From: Mycobacterium interjectum
GTDB taxonomy: Bacteria > Actinomycetota > Actinomycetes > Mycobacteriales > Mycobacteriaceae
Length of the DNA: 64,000 nucleotides
Assembly: GCA_002102225.1 (NCBI GenBank)
Contig: LQPB01000062.1
Span: 50,542 to 114,541, forward strand
Reading direction: 5' to 3'
Both the position numbers and the translations under genes were made by a program. Shown here piece by piece: positions 34,130 through 41,726 of the stretch. A model generated the notes under the pieces. It made no database searches. It saw only the letters and a list, made by a program, of their open reading frames with translations, and was not told the DNA's origin. Positions within the stretch are counted from its first letter, which is position 1. Every line of letters begins with the position of its first letter.

Positions 34130-34815
34130 GGATCGACGTCGTCACCATCTTCCCGGCCTATCTCGAGCCCCTGCGACAATCGTTGCCCGGCAAGGCGATT
34201 GCGTCGGGTCTGGTGGATCTGCACGTGCACGACCTGCGGCGGTGGACCCACGACGTGCACCACGCGGTGGACGACGCGCCCTACGGCGGCGGCCCCGGCA
34301 TGGTGATGAAGGCGCCGGTGTGGGGGCAGGCGCTGGACGAAACATGTTCCGGCGAAACGCTTCTGGTGGTGCCCACCCCCGCCGGCGTCCTGTTCACGCA
34401 GGCGACCGCGCAGCGCTGGAGCGCCGAGCGTCACCTGGTGTTCGCCTGCGGGCGCTACGAGGGCATCGACCAGCGGGTCATCGAGGACGCCGCCCGACGG
34501 ATGCGGGTCGAGGAGGTGTCGATCGGTGACTACGTGCTGCCCGGCGGGGAGTCGGCGGCCGTCGTGATGATCGAAGCCGTGCTCCGGCTGCTGAGCGGCG
34601 TGCTGGGCAATCCCGCGTCGCTGCAGGAGGATTCGCACTCGCCGGCCTTGGACCGGCTGCTCGAGGGCCCCAGCTACACCCGGCCGCCCACCTGGCGCGG
34701 CCTCGACGTCCCCGAGGTGTTGTTGTCCGGCGATCACGCGCGAATCGCGGCCTGGCGGCGCGAGGTTTCGCTGCAGCGCACCCGGGAACGCCGCCCCGAC
34801 CTGCTGGGCGACTGA
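34126..34815 (+). CDS. trmD: tRNA (guanine37-N1)-methyltransferase TrmD
   Basis: A 229-residue SPOUT-class methyltransferase that makes m1G37 in tRNAs and prevents +1 frameshifting. The knot motifs are DAPYGGGPGMVMK, ACGRYEGIDQRV and EVSIGDYVLPGGE. Length is typical (M. tuberculosis 230). It ends in a hairpin shared with the convergent lppW gene. Confidence 0.96.
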   Translation: MRIDVVTIFPAYLEPLRQSLPGKAIASGLVDLHVHDLRRWTHDVHHAVDDAPYGGGPGMVMKAPVWGQALDETCSGETLLVVPTPAGVLFTQATAQRWSAERHLVFACGRYEGIDQRVIEDAARRMRVEEVSIGDYVLPGGESAAVVMIEAVLRLLSGVLGNPASLQEDSHSPALDRLLEGPSYTRPPTWRGLDVPEVLLSGDHARIAAWRREVSLQRTRERRPDLLGD

Positions 34816-34835
34816 GCCCGGCGAGTCCGGGTCAG
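34812..34835. terminator. Bidirectional hairpin between trmD and lppW
   Basis: CTGA (34812-34815) plus CCCGG (34817-34821) pairs with CCGGG (34827-34831) plus TCAG (34832-34835), with a single bulged G and loop CGAGT. Both stop codons (trmD 34813-34815, lppW 34832-34834 on the other strand) lie inside the stem. No U-tract follows, as is usual in mycobacteria. Confidence 0.5.
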
Positions 34836-35788
34836 ATCTTGCCGCTGGGGAAGATCGTCTTGACGGCCTGGGTGATGGTCTGGCGCGCGGTCGCGTCGTC
34901 GGAGGTCTGCAGCGACTGGACCACCATCACGTAGCGGTGGTCGGCGCCGATCACGCCGGTCGACAGATGCATCCAGTCGCTGCCGATGCAGCACATCCAG
35001 CCCTGCTTGACCGCCACCGGTTCGGCGAACAGTCCCTCCGGAATGCCGAACCGCTGCGGGTAGCCGTCGATCCCGGTGGGGGTGGACTGGGCCAGGTCGT
35101 TGACGATGATCGTGCCCCGCTCGGCCGGCAGCCCGCCCGACCCGTCGAGCAGCATGTCGTAGTAGCGGACCAGGTCGGTCAGCGAGCTCATCGTGTTCCA
35201 CCAGCGCCCGTCGCTGGGCGGGGTGGTCGACGACAGGCCGTAGCGGGCCGCGACCTGGCTGATGATGGCGTCGCCGCCGCCCTGACCCCAGAACTTCTCC
35301 GCCGCGCCGTCGTCGGACGACTGCAGCATGGCGTCCAGGGCCTGGCGGTCCTCCGGGGAGAGGGTGGTCCTGCCCTGGGACTCGGCCAGCAGCAGGTCGT
35401 CGGCGATGAACAGCTTGGCCACCGAGGCGGTGCCGATGACCTGGCCGTTGCCGTTGGAGACCAGCTCATGGGTCTTGCGGTCGAGCACGGCCACCGACAG
35501 CGTGGCCCCGGCGGCGGCGGCTTCGTCGATGGCCTGCTGAATGCGCGCCGGCAGGCCACCGAACACCGTTCCCGACAGCGTCTGCGGCGGCCCGTGCATC
35601 GGCACGGCGTCCAGCAGCAGCTGAACCGTCTCGGGCTGCTTCAGGGGCTGACGCACGGGCGCGCTGGTTTCCGGGCTACGCGACACCTTCGGTTGGCTTT
35701 GGCGGTCCACCAGCGCCTCGTCGCACCCGGCCAGCACCAGCGTCACCGTCGCCACTGCGGCGAGCACGGTGAGCGGGCGGGGGCGCAT
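34832..35788 (-). CDS. lppW: Lipoprotein LppW, class A beta-lactamase-like fold
   Basis: A 318-residue lipoprotein. Signal peptide MRPRPLTVLAAVATVTLVLAG with lipobox VLAGC (Cys22). The exported domain resembles serine beta-lactamases: GTASVAKLFIADDLLL carries the S-x-x-K motif and AVKQGWMCC corresponds to the KTG region, changed to KQG. A true beta-lactamase would need Glu166 and KTG, so catalytic activity is doubtful. AAGGAGAT lies 8 nt before ATG 35788. Similar in length to M. tuberculosis LppW (Rv2905). Confidence 0.88.
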   Translation of the reverse strand: MRPRPLTVLAAVATVTLVLAGCDEALVDRQSQPKVSRSPETSAPVRQPLKQPETVQLLLDAVPMHGPPQTLSGTVFGGLPARIQQAIDEAAAAGATLSVAVLDRKTHELVSNGNGQVIGTASVAKLFIADDLLLAESQGRTTLSPEDRQALDAMLQSSDDGAAEKFWGQGGGDAIISQVAARYGLSSTTPPSDGRWWNTMSSLTDLVRYYDMLLDGSGGLPAERGTIIVNDLAQSTPTGIDGYPQRFGIPEGLFAEPVAVKQGWMCCIGSDWMHLSTGVIGADHRYVMVVQSLQTSDDATARQTITQAVKTIFPSGKI

Positions 35789-36091
35789 GTGTGGATCTCC
35801 TTGGTTACGCGGGGTTAAACCGGCCGATCGGCGCGTTTTGACCCGTGTCATATGTAACCACTCACCAGCGTCTTCGGCTGCTTATGAACCGCGACGTTTA
35901 CATGTGATTTTCAATGCACGCGGCCCATCTGGCACAATTGCTCAGTTGTCTCGAACCCGTCAGCGGGCCGGGCCGCTTCCCGGCCGCTGCGAGATGCGCA
36001 TAAAAGCCCGAAACCATCGGCTTGTGACCGCCCACGCGCGACGTGGGGGCAGGCGTCGCAAGCCGCGACCGCAAGGAAGTGTCTTCGTACG
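35789..36091. other. 303-bp intergenic region with rplS promoter and leader
   Basis: Holds the lppW start region, an A+T-richer promoter zone, the rplS promoter block at 35928-35940 and a leader of about 147 nt. The leader contains a GC-rich stem, GCGGGCCGGG (35963-35972) against CCCGGCCGC (35979-35987) with loop CCGCTT. No coding signal was found. Confidence 0.6.
35928..35940 (+). promoter_or_regulatory. rplS promoter block TCTGGCACAATTG
   Basis: Identical to the block before rpsP (32642-32654). CACAAT (35933-35938) is the likely -10, and TTTCAA 18 bp upstream is a possible -35. The predicted transcript has a leader of about 147 nt with a stable stem near its 5' end. Confidence 0.55.
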
Positions 36092-36433
36092 ATGAACAGG
36101 CTGGACTTCGTCGACCAGGCGTCGCTGCGCGACGACATCCCGGCCTTCAGCCCGGGCGACACCATCAACGTGCACGTCAAGGTCATCGAGGGCGCCAAGG
36201 AGCGTATCCAGGTGTTCAAGGGCGTGGTGATCCGCCGGCAGGGCGGAGGCATCCGCGAGACGTTCACCGTGCGCAAGGAGAGCTACGGCGTCGGCGTCGA
36301 GCGGACCTTCCCGGTGCACTCGCCGAACATCGACCACATCGAGGTGGTGACCCGCGGCGACGTGCGCCGCGCGAAGCTGTACTACCTGCGTGAACTGCGC
36401 GGCAAGAAGGCCAAGATCAAGGAAAAGCGCTGA
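36092..36433 (+). CDS. rplS: 50S ribosomal protein L19
   Basis: A 113-residue protein at the 30S-50S interface. The core VKVIEGAKERIQVFKGVVIRR, RETFTVRKESYGVGVERTFP and the basic C-terminus KLYYLRELRGKKAKIKEKR are canonical. It heads the rplS-lepB-rnhB-DUF2469 group. In many bacteria rplS belongs to the trmD operon; here lppW interrupts it, as in M. tuberculosis. Confidence 0.97.
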   Translation: MNRLDFVDQASLRDDIPAFSPGDTINVHVKVIEGAKERIQVFKGVVIRRQGGGIRETFTVRKESYGVGVERTFPVHSPNIDHIEVVTRGDVRRAKLYYLRELRGKKAKIKEKR

Positions 36434-36469
36434 CCGGACGCGGTTCACCAGGCCACGAACCATGCTGGC

Positions 36470-36475
36470 TACGCT
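36470..36475 (+). promoter_or_regulatory. -10 element TACGCT, probable leaderless lepB promoter
   Basis: TACGCT ends 6 nt before the lepB GTG (36482) with only GATCCC between, a leaderless arrangement that would give lepB its own transcript besides read-through from rplS. Confidence 0.42.
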
Positions 36476-36481
36476 GATCCC

Positions 36482-37339
36482 GTGACCGACAACGCGGACC
36501 CGTCAGAGCCCCAGTCCGACGCCGGCCAACCGGAGCCGAAGGTCTCCACCCGCGACCCCGACGTGCCCGAGGGGTCTCCACCCGACGCGGTCGAGCCGGA
36601 GCCCAAGAAGAAGTCCACGCTGCGCGAACTCGCGGTTCTCGCGGTGATCGCGATCGTGCTCTATTACGTCATGCTGACGTTCATCGCCCGCCCGTACCTG
36701 ATTCCGTCGGAATCCATGGAGCCCACGCTGCACGGCTGCACCGGGTGCGTCGGCGACCGGATCATGGTCGACAAGCTGACCTACCGGTTCGGCCAACCGC
36801 GGCCCGGCGACGTGATCGTCTTCAAGGGCCCGCCGTCGTGGAACGCCGGATACAAGTCGATCCGCTCGAACAACACCGCGCTGCGCTTCGTGCAGGACGG
36901 GCTCTCGTTCATCGGGTTCGTGCCCCCCAACGAAAACGACCTGGTCAAGCGCGTCATCGCGGTCGGGGGACAGACCGTGCAGTGCCGGGCCGACACCGGT
37001 CTGACGGTCGACGGCAAGCCGCTCAAGGAGCCCTACCTGGATCCGAACACCATGATGGCCGACCCGGCAAAATACCCGTGCCTGGGCAGCGAGTTCGGGC
37101 CGGTCGCCGTCCCGCAGGGACGGCTGTGGGTGATGGGTGACAACCGGACACACTCGGCGGACTCGCGGGCCCACTGCACCAGCGTCCCGGCCGAAGCCCT
37201 CAAAGGCATCCTGTGCACCGGCGACCCGAATTCGGGAACGGTGCCGGTGTCCAACGTCATCGGCAAGGCGAGATTCATCGTGTGGCCGCCGTCGCGCTGG
37301 GGCGGGGTCGGATCGGTGAATCCCCAACAGGGCCAGTAG
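36482..37339 (+). CDS. lepB: Signal peptidase I
   Basis: A 285-residue type I signal peptidase. A cytoplasmic acidic/Pro-rich leader of about 45 residues precedes one transmembrane segment (about 54-76). The catalytic Ser is in IPSESMEPTLHG, the Lys in LVKRVIAVGG, and box E reads VMGDNRTHSADSR. It releases Sec and Tat substrates outside the membrane. GTG 36482 gives MTDNADPSEPQ. M. tuberculosis LepB is 294 aa. Confidence 0.95.
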   Translation: MTDNADPSEPQSDAGQPEPKVSTRDPDVPEGSPPDAVEPEPKKKSTLRELAVLAVIAIVLYYVMLTFIARPYLIPSESMEPTLHGCTGCVGDRIMVDKLTYRFGQPRPGDVIVFKGPPSWNAGYKSIRSNNTALRFVQDGLSFIGFVPPNENDLVKRVIAVGGQTVQCRADTGLTVDGKPLKEPYLDPNTMMADPAKYPCLGSEFGPVAVPQGRLWVMGDNRTHSADSRAHCTSVPAEALKGILCTGDPNSGTVPVSNVIGKARFIVWPPSRWGGVGSVNPQQGQ

Positions 37340-37341
37340 CC

Positions 37342-38070
37342 ATGGCCACCACGTGGCCGCCGCGGACGGTGATCCGCAAGTCGTCCGGGATGCGCACCCT
37401 GGAATCGGCGCTGTATCGCAGCGGCCTGGGGCCGGTGGCCGGGGTGGACGAGGTGGGCCGCGGCGCCTGCGCCGGCCCGCTGGTGGTGGCGGCCTGCGTA
37501 CTGGGGCCGGGAAAATTGGAAAGCCTTGCGGCCCTTGATGATTCGAAGAAGCTCACGGAAAAGATGCGAGAGAAGTTGTTCCCCCTCATCCGCCGCTATG
37601 CGTTGGCCTACCACGTGGTGTTCATCCCATCGGGCGAGGTCGACCGGCGCGGGGTGCATGTGGCCAACATCGAGGGCATGCGGCGCGCAGTGGCCGGCCT
37701 GTCCGTCCGTCCGGGGTATGTGCTCAGCGACGGCTTCCGGGTGCCCGGGCTGCCGATGCCGTCGCTGCCGGTGATCGGGGGCGACGCCGCGGCCGCCTGC
37801 ATCGCCGCGGCCAGCGTGCTGGCCAAAGTCAGCCGGGACCGGCTGATGGTCGCCATGGACGCCGAGCACCCGGGCTACGGCTTCGCCGACCACAAGGGCT
37901 ACAGCACCCCGGCGCACTCGCTGGCGCTGACCCGGCTGGGGCCGTGCGCCGAGCACCGCTATTCGTTCATCAACGTCCGGCGCGTGGCTCTCGGGCCAGA
38001 CGGGTCGGGCCCCGTTGTGGTGGCGGAGTGCAAACCGGACCCTCCGGCCGACCAGGACCGGTACCGGTGA
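37342..38070 (+). CDS. rnhB: Ribonuclease HII
   Basis: A 242-residue enzyme that cuts RNA in DNA-RNA hybrids and at single embedded ribonucleotides. The metal site is GVDEVGRGACAGPLVVAA (Asp-Glu), followed by DDSKKLT, GGDAAAACIAAASVLAKVSRD (acidic ligand) and HPGYGFADHKGY. It starts 2 bp after lepB. Length is typical (M. tuberculosis 264). Confidence 0.95.
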   Translation: MATTWPPRTVIRKSSGMRTLESALYRSGLGPVAGVDEVGRGACAGPLVVAACVLGPGKLESLAALDDSKKLTEKMREKLFPLIRRYALAYHVVFIPSGEVDRRGVHVANIEGMRRAVAGLSVRPGYVLSDGFRVPGLPMPSLPVIGGDAAAACIAAASVLAKVSRDRLMVAMDAEHPGYGFADHKGYSTPAHSLALTRLGPCAEHRYSFINVRRVALGPDGSGPVVVAECKPDPPADQDRYR

Positions 38071-38125
38071 GGAAAGATGGGATCAGGTTCCCGGCGACGG
38101 AGGCGTCTGAGCAGATGAGTGGCAG

Positions 38126-38431
38126 ATGAGCGCGGAAGATCTCGAAAAGTACGAAACCGAGATGGAGCTCTCGCTCTACCGCGAATATAAGGACATCGTC
38201 GGCCAGTTCAGCTACGTGGTGGAAACCGAGCGACGCTTTTACCTGGCCAACAGCGTGGAGATGGTGCCGCGCAACGCCGACGGCGAGGTGTACTTCGAGC
38301 TGCGGCTGTCCGACGCCTGGGTGTGGGACATGTACCGGCCGGCCCGCTTCGTCAAGCAGGTGCGGGTGGTCACCTTCAAGGACGTCAACATCGAAGAGGT
38401 CGAAAAGCCCGAGCTGCGGCTGCCCGAGTAG
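38126..38431 (+). CDS. DUF2469 family protein (Rv2901c-like)
   Basis: A 101-residue small acidic protein, MSAEDLEKYETEMELSLYRE to PELRLPE, matching the actinobacterial DUF2469 family, always encoded after rnhB. It has many aromatic residues (YFELRLSDAWVWDMYRPARF) and is probably cytosolic. Function unknown. It is convergent with the GAF-ANTAR gene. Confidence 0.88.
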   Translation: MSAEDLEKYETEMELSLYREYKDIVGQFSYVVETERRFYLANSVEMVPRNADGEVYFELRLSDAWVWDMYRPARFVKQVRVVTFKDVNIEEVEKPELRLPE

Positions 38432-38440
38432 CGGGGGCGC

Positions 38441-39211
38441 CTACGTGCCGGGCGGGGGTTTCGTCTCGTCCTCGCTCGGCAGCTGACCGCGGCCTTCGAT
38501 GACGGCGCGTGCCACGTCGGCCAGCTTGATGTTCAGCGCCTGCGAGTGGCGCCGCAGCAGGTCGAACGCCTGATCCTCGGTCATGTTGTGCAGCAGCATC
38601 AGCATGCCGACCGCCTTGCCGATCTCGCGGTTGCTCAGCAGGCCCCGACGCAGGGTCGAGGCGTCTTCGCCCTTGGCGACCGCGTTGATGGCCACGCTGG
38701 CGAACGCCGCCAGCACGGCCGCCCGGCCGGCGGACTCGGCGTCGAACAGATTGGGGGTGTCGCTGAACAGGTTCAGCGCGGCCCCCTTGCGCTTCTCGAC
38801 CAGCAGCCGGAACCCCATGGCCCCGCGCACCGGGGTCTCCTTCACCAGGACCGCGGCCAGCTTGGGCCACAGCGACGGCGTCGTCAGGTCCGTGTCGATC
38901 TGGGGCGTCTCTTCCTCGATGGCGTCGATGCACGGGCCGTCTCCGGCGCGCCGCTCCAGCTCGTCGATCTGGTATGCCAGCTGGTCGCTCGCCCCGACCG
39001 TGATGTAGTGGTCGCCCTCCCGCACCAGGAGGCTGGCGTGGTCACAGCCGCGGACGGTCAGGGTCGCGGCGATGCAGATGGCCGCGTACATCTCTTTGGC
39101 GTCGGAGCCTTGATAGATGATTTCGGCGAGGGCGGCGAAGACGGTCCCCGGGTCGGCCTTCTCGCCACCCGGTGTCGGACCGTCCGCGACGGCTTGCGCG
39201 TCGTCTGCCAC
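38441..39211 (-). CDS. GAF-ANTAR regulatory protein
   Basis: A 256-residue cytosolic regulator. A GAF sensor domain lies at about residues 25-165 (MYAAICIAATLTVRGCDHAS, RAGDGPCIDAI, LNLFSDTPNLFDAES). An ANTAR RNA-binding domain follows at about 180-240 (NREIGKAVGMLMLLHNMTED, QAFDLLRRHSQALNIKLADV). ANTAR proteins act as antiterminators on dual hairpins in target transcripts. GTG 39211 is chosen because the frame upstream is non-homologous. It is not at this locus in M. tuberculosis. The signal is unknown. Confidence 0.87.
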   Translation of the reverse strand: MADDAQAVADGPTPGGEKADPGTVFAALAEIIYQGSDAKEMYAAICIAATLTVRGCDHASLLVREGDHYITVGASDQLAYQIDELERRAGDGPCIDAIEEETPQIDTDLTTPSLWPKLAAVLVKETPVRGAMGFRLLVEKRKGAALNLFSDTPNLFDAESAGRAAVLAAFASVAINAVAKGEDASTLRRGLLSNREIGKAVGMLMLLHNMTEDQAFDLLRRHSQALNIKLADVARAVIEGRGQLPSEDETKPPPGT

Positions 39212-39412
39212 GTGTGTCCCCGTTCCTGCGGGCCGGATTGACCCGCAATCGCCGTAGATTATCGGTCGCCACCGCGGGCCCCACACCCTGTATGGCCCGT
39301 TGCTCAGGCAAATGGGCGGCGTGGCTGCTCACGCTCCCTTGTCGAGAGTATCGACTTGCGAGTTTGGTCACCCGTGGTTTCCGAAGCGCCGCGGGGGGGA
39401 AGCTCATCTCGA

Positions 39413-40393
39413 ATGGGGCTGACCGTGGCGGTGACCGGACCGACCGGAGAGATCGGTATTTCGGCGGTGACGGCGCTCGAGCGCGAGCCCGCCGTGGAAA
39501 CCATCATCGGGATGGCGCGACGGCCGTTCGACCCGGTCTCGTGCGGCTGGCAAAAGACCGTCTACCAACAGGGCGACATCCTGGACCGCGAGGCGGTCGA
39601 CGACCTGGTGGCACAGGCCGACGTGGTGGTCCACCTGGCGTTCATCATCATGGGCTCCCGCGAGGAGAGCTCGCGCATCAACCTGCAGGGCACCCGGAAC
39701 GTGTTCGAGGCGACGGTCGCGGCCGAGCGGCCGCGGCGCCTCGTGTACACCTCGTCGGTGGCGGCGTACGGCTACCACTCCGACAACCCGGTCCCGCTCA
39801 CCGAGGACGTGCCCACCCGCGGATCCGCCGAGCACTACTACTCGGAGCAGAAGGCGGCGTGCGAGGCACTGCTGGCCGACGTCACCCGGGGCTCGTCGCT
39901 CGAGGTGTTCGTCCTGCGCCCGTGCGTCGTCGCCGGGCCCAAGGCCACCGCGCTGGCCGACGCGATGCCGTGGAATCAGCTGCCCGGTCCGGTGCGCGCC
40001 GTGTCCAAGGTGGCCCCGATGCTCAAGCCGGTGGTGCCCGATCCGGGTTTCCCGCTTCAGCTGGTTCATCACGACGACGTCGCCGAGGCGATCGCGCTGG
40101 CGGCGACGGCCCCGGCGCCGCCCGGGGCGTACAACATCGCCGCCGACGGCGTGGTGACGATCTCCGAGGTGGCCAAGGCGCTGGGCGGCCGGCCGGTACG
40201 GGTGCCCGCCGTCGCCGCCTCGGCGGCGTCCGCCGCGATTTCGCGGGTGCCGTTCGTCCCGTCCATGCTGGAATGGCTGCACGTCGCGCGGACGTCGGTG
40301 GTGATGGACACCACCAAGGCCAGGACCCAGCTGGGCTGGCGCCCGGTCCACTCGGCGCAGGAGACGCTGGCCGCGCTGGCCAATGTAGTTTGA
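39413..40393 (+). CDS. NAD-dependent epimerase/dehydratase
   Basis: A 326-residue extended-SDR protein. The nucleotide loop is MGLTVAVTGPTGEIGISAV (a TGxxGxxG variant), VVHLAFIIMG follows, and the catalytic Ser-Tyr-Lys is LVYTSSVAAYGYHS and EHYYSEQKAACEALL. Substrate unknown; similar mycobacterial proteins are annotated as NAD-dependent or sugar-nucleotide epimerases. The start at ATG 39413 leaves a weak GGGGGGA 12 nt upstream. It precedes fdhD in the same direction, with 21 bp between stop and start. Confidence 0.85.
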   Translation: MGLTVAVTGPTGEIGISAVTALEREPAVETIIGMARRPFDPVSCGWQKTVYQQGDILDREAVDDLVAQADVVVHLAFIIMGSREESSRINLQGTRNVFEATVAAERPRRLVYTSSVAAYGYHSDNPVPLTEDVPTRGSAEHYYSEQKAACEALLADVTRGSSLEVFVLRPCVVAGPKATALADAMPWNQLPGPVRAVSKVAPMLKPVVPDPGFPLQLVHHDDVAEAIALAATAPAPPGAYNIAADGVVTISEVAKALGGRPVRVPAVAASAASAAISRVPFVPSMLEWLHVARTSVVMDTTKARTQLGWRPVHSAQETLAALANVV

Positions 40394-40414
40394 ACGCATG
40401 AGGTTCCGGCGCCG

Positions 40415-41236
40415 GTGAGCCATGTGACGGCGCGTCGACGCGCGCAGCATCTCACCGCCGATCGGGCCGTGACCCGACCGGAGACCCTGGCTGTCGAAGA
40501 GCCGTTGGAGATCCGCGTCAACGGCGCGCCGGTCACGGTGACGATGCGCACTCCCGGCTCGGATTTCGAACTGGCGCAAGGGTTTCTGCTCACCGAGGGA
40601 GTCATCGGCGGCCGCGACGACGTGCTGGCCATCCGTTACTGCGGCGGGCGCGGCGAGGATGGGACCAACACCTACAACGTGGTGGACGTGACCCTGGCGC
40701 CCGGGGTCGAACCGCCCGGGCTGGACGTCACCCGAAACTTCTACACCACCTCGTCGTGCGGGGTGTGCGGCAAGGCGTCGCTGGAGGCGGTGCGGCTGAC
40801 CGGGCGCTTCTCGCCCCGCGCGGATCCGGCGGCCGTCGCCGCCGCCACGCTGCAGGCCATGCCCCACCAACTTCGCTCCGCGCAAAAGGTTTTCGACAGC
40901 ACCGGTGGGCTGCACGCGGCGGCCCTTTTCGGCGTCGACGGCAGCGCGCTGGTGGTGCGCGAGGATATCGGCCGCCACAACGCGGTCGACAAGGTGATCG
41001 GCTGGGCGCTGGAACATCAGCGCGTACCGCTGCGGGCGTGCGTCCTGCTGGTCAGCGGGCGCGCGTCGTTCGAGCTGACGCAGAAGGCCGTGATGGCCGG
41101 GGTTCCCGTGCTGGCCGCGGTGTCGGCGCCGTCGTCGCTGGCCGTCTCGCTGGCCGAGGACGCCGGGCTGACGCTGGTGGCCTTCCTGCGGGAGGACTCG
41201 ATGAACATCTACACCAGGGCGGACCGCGTCACGTAA
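40415..41236 (+). CDS. fdhD: Formate dehydrogenase accessory sulfurtransferase FdhD
   Basis: A 273-residue protein that moves sulfur to the molybdenum cofactor of formate dehydrogenase. The catalytic Cys loop is TSSCGVCGKAS, with FELAQGFLLTEGVI and QKVFDSTGGLHAAALF typical of the family. In M. tuberculosis (Rv2899c) the adjacent gene is fdhF (Rv2900c), its client. Here an epimerase is adjacent instead and no formate dehydrogenase is visible in the window. GTG 40415 gives MSHVTARRRAQHL. Confidence 0.93.
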   Translation: MSHVTARRRAQHLTADRAVTRPETLAVEEPLEIRVNGAPVTVTMRTPGSDFELAQGFLLTEGVIGGRDDVLAIRYCGGRGEDGTNTYNVVDVTLAPGVEPPGLDVTRNFYTTSSCGVCGKASLEAVRLTGRFSPRADPAAVAAATLQAMPHQLRSAQKVFDSTGGLHAAALFGVDGSALVVREDIGRHNAVDKVIGWALEHQRVPLRACVLLVSGRASFELTQKAVMAGVPVLAAVSAPSSLAVSLAEDAGLTLVAFLREDSMNIYTRADRVT

Positions 41237-41339
41237 CCGCTGTGGATCGGCGCCCGACTGGGGATAACCCGGTCGTTGCGGGGGGCGCCGGCGGCGGTAG
41301 CGGTCCGCCCTGTCGCGGTCGACGGGCACCGTGGCCCCC

Positions 41340-41726
41340 ATGACGACCCACAAGACGATGACCCGCGCCCAACTGGGCGCGATGGGCGAGGCGCTCGCCG
41401 TGGATCACCTGACCCGGATGGGGTGGCGGATCCTGGGCCGCAACTGGCGGTGCCGCTACGGCGAGCTGGACGTGATCGCCGCCGATGACGCCACCCGCAC
41501 CGTGGTTTTCGTCGAGGTGAAGACCCGCACCGGCGACGGCTACGGCGGGCTGGCGTACGCGGTGACGCCGCGCAAGGTCTGGCGGTTGCGCCGGCTGGCC
41601 GGGCTGTGGCTGGCCGGCCAGCACGAGCGATGGGCGGCGCTGCGCATCGACGTGATCGGCGTGCGGGTCGGGCCTGAAAATTCGGGCCGCATCCCGGAGA
41701 TCACCCACCTGCGGGGGGCCGGCTGA
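41340..41726 (+). CDS. yraN: UPF0102 (YraN) nuclease-like protein
   Basis: A 128-residue protein, the length of M. tuberculosis Rv2898c. GEALAVDHLTRMGWRILGRNWRCRYGELDVIAADD and VFVEVKTRTGDGYGG show the PD-(D/E)xK-like pattern (E-LD, then E-x-K). Relatives are often beside comM/dprA, suggesting a role in handling DNA. It overlaps comM (TGATG at 41724-41728). Confidence 0.9.
   Translation: MTTHKTMTRAQLGAMGEALAVDHLTRMGWRILGRNWRCRYGELDVIAADDATRTVVFVEVKTRTGDGYGGLAYAVTPRKVWRLRRLAGLWLAGQHERWAALRIDVIGVRVGPENSGRIPEITHLRGAG

Noticed and set aside
39404..41353. 649-residue minus-strand frame across the epimerase and fdhD genes
   Set aside because: It mirrors two well-supported plus-strand genes; low-complexity Arg/His/Asp composition, no motif.
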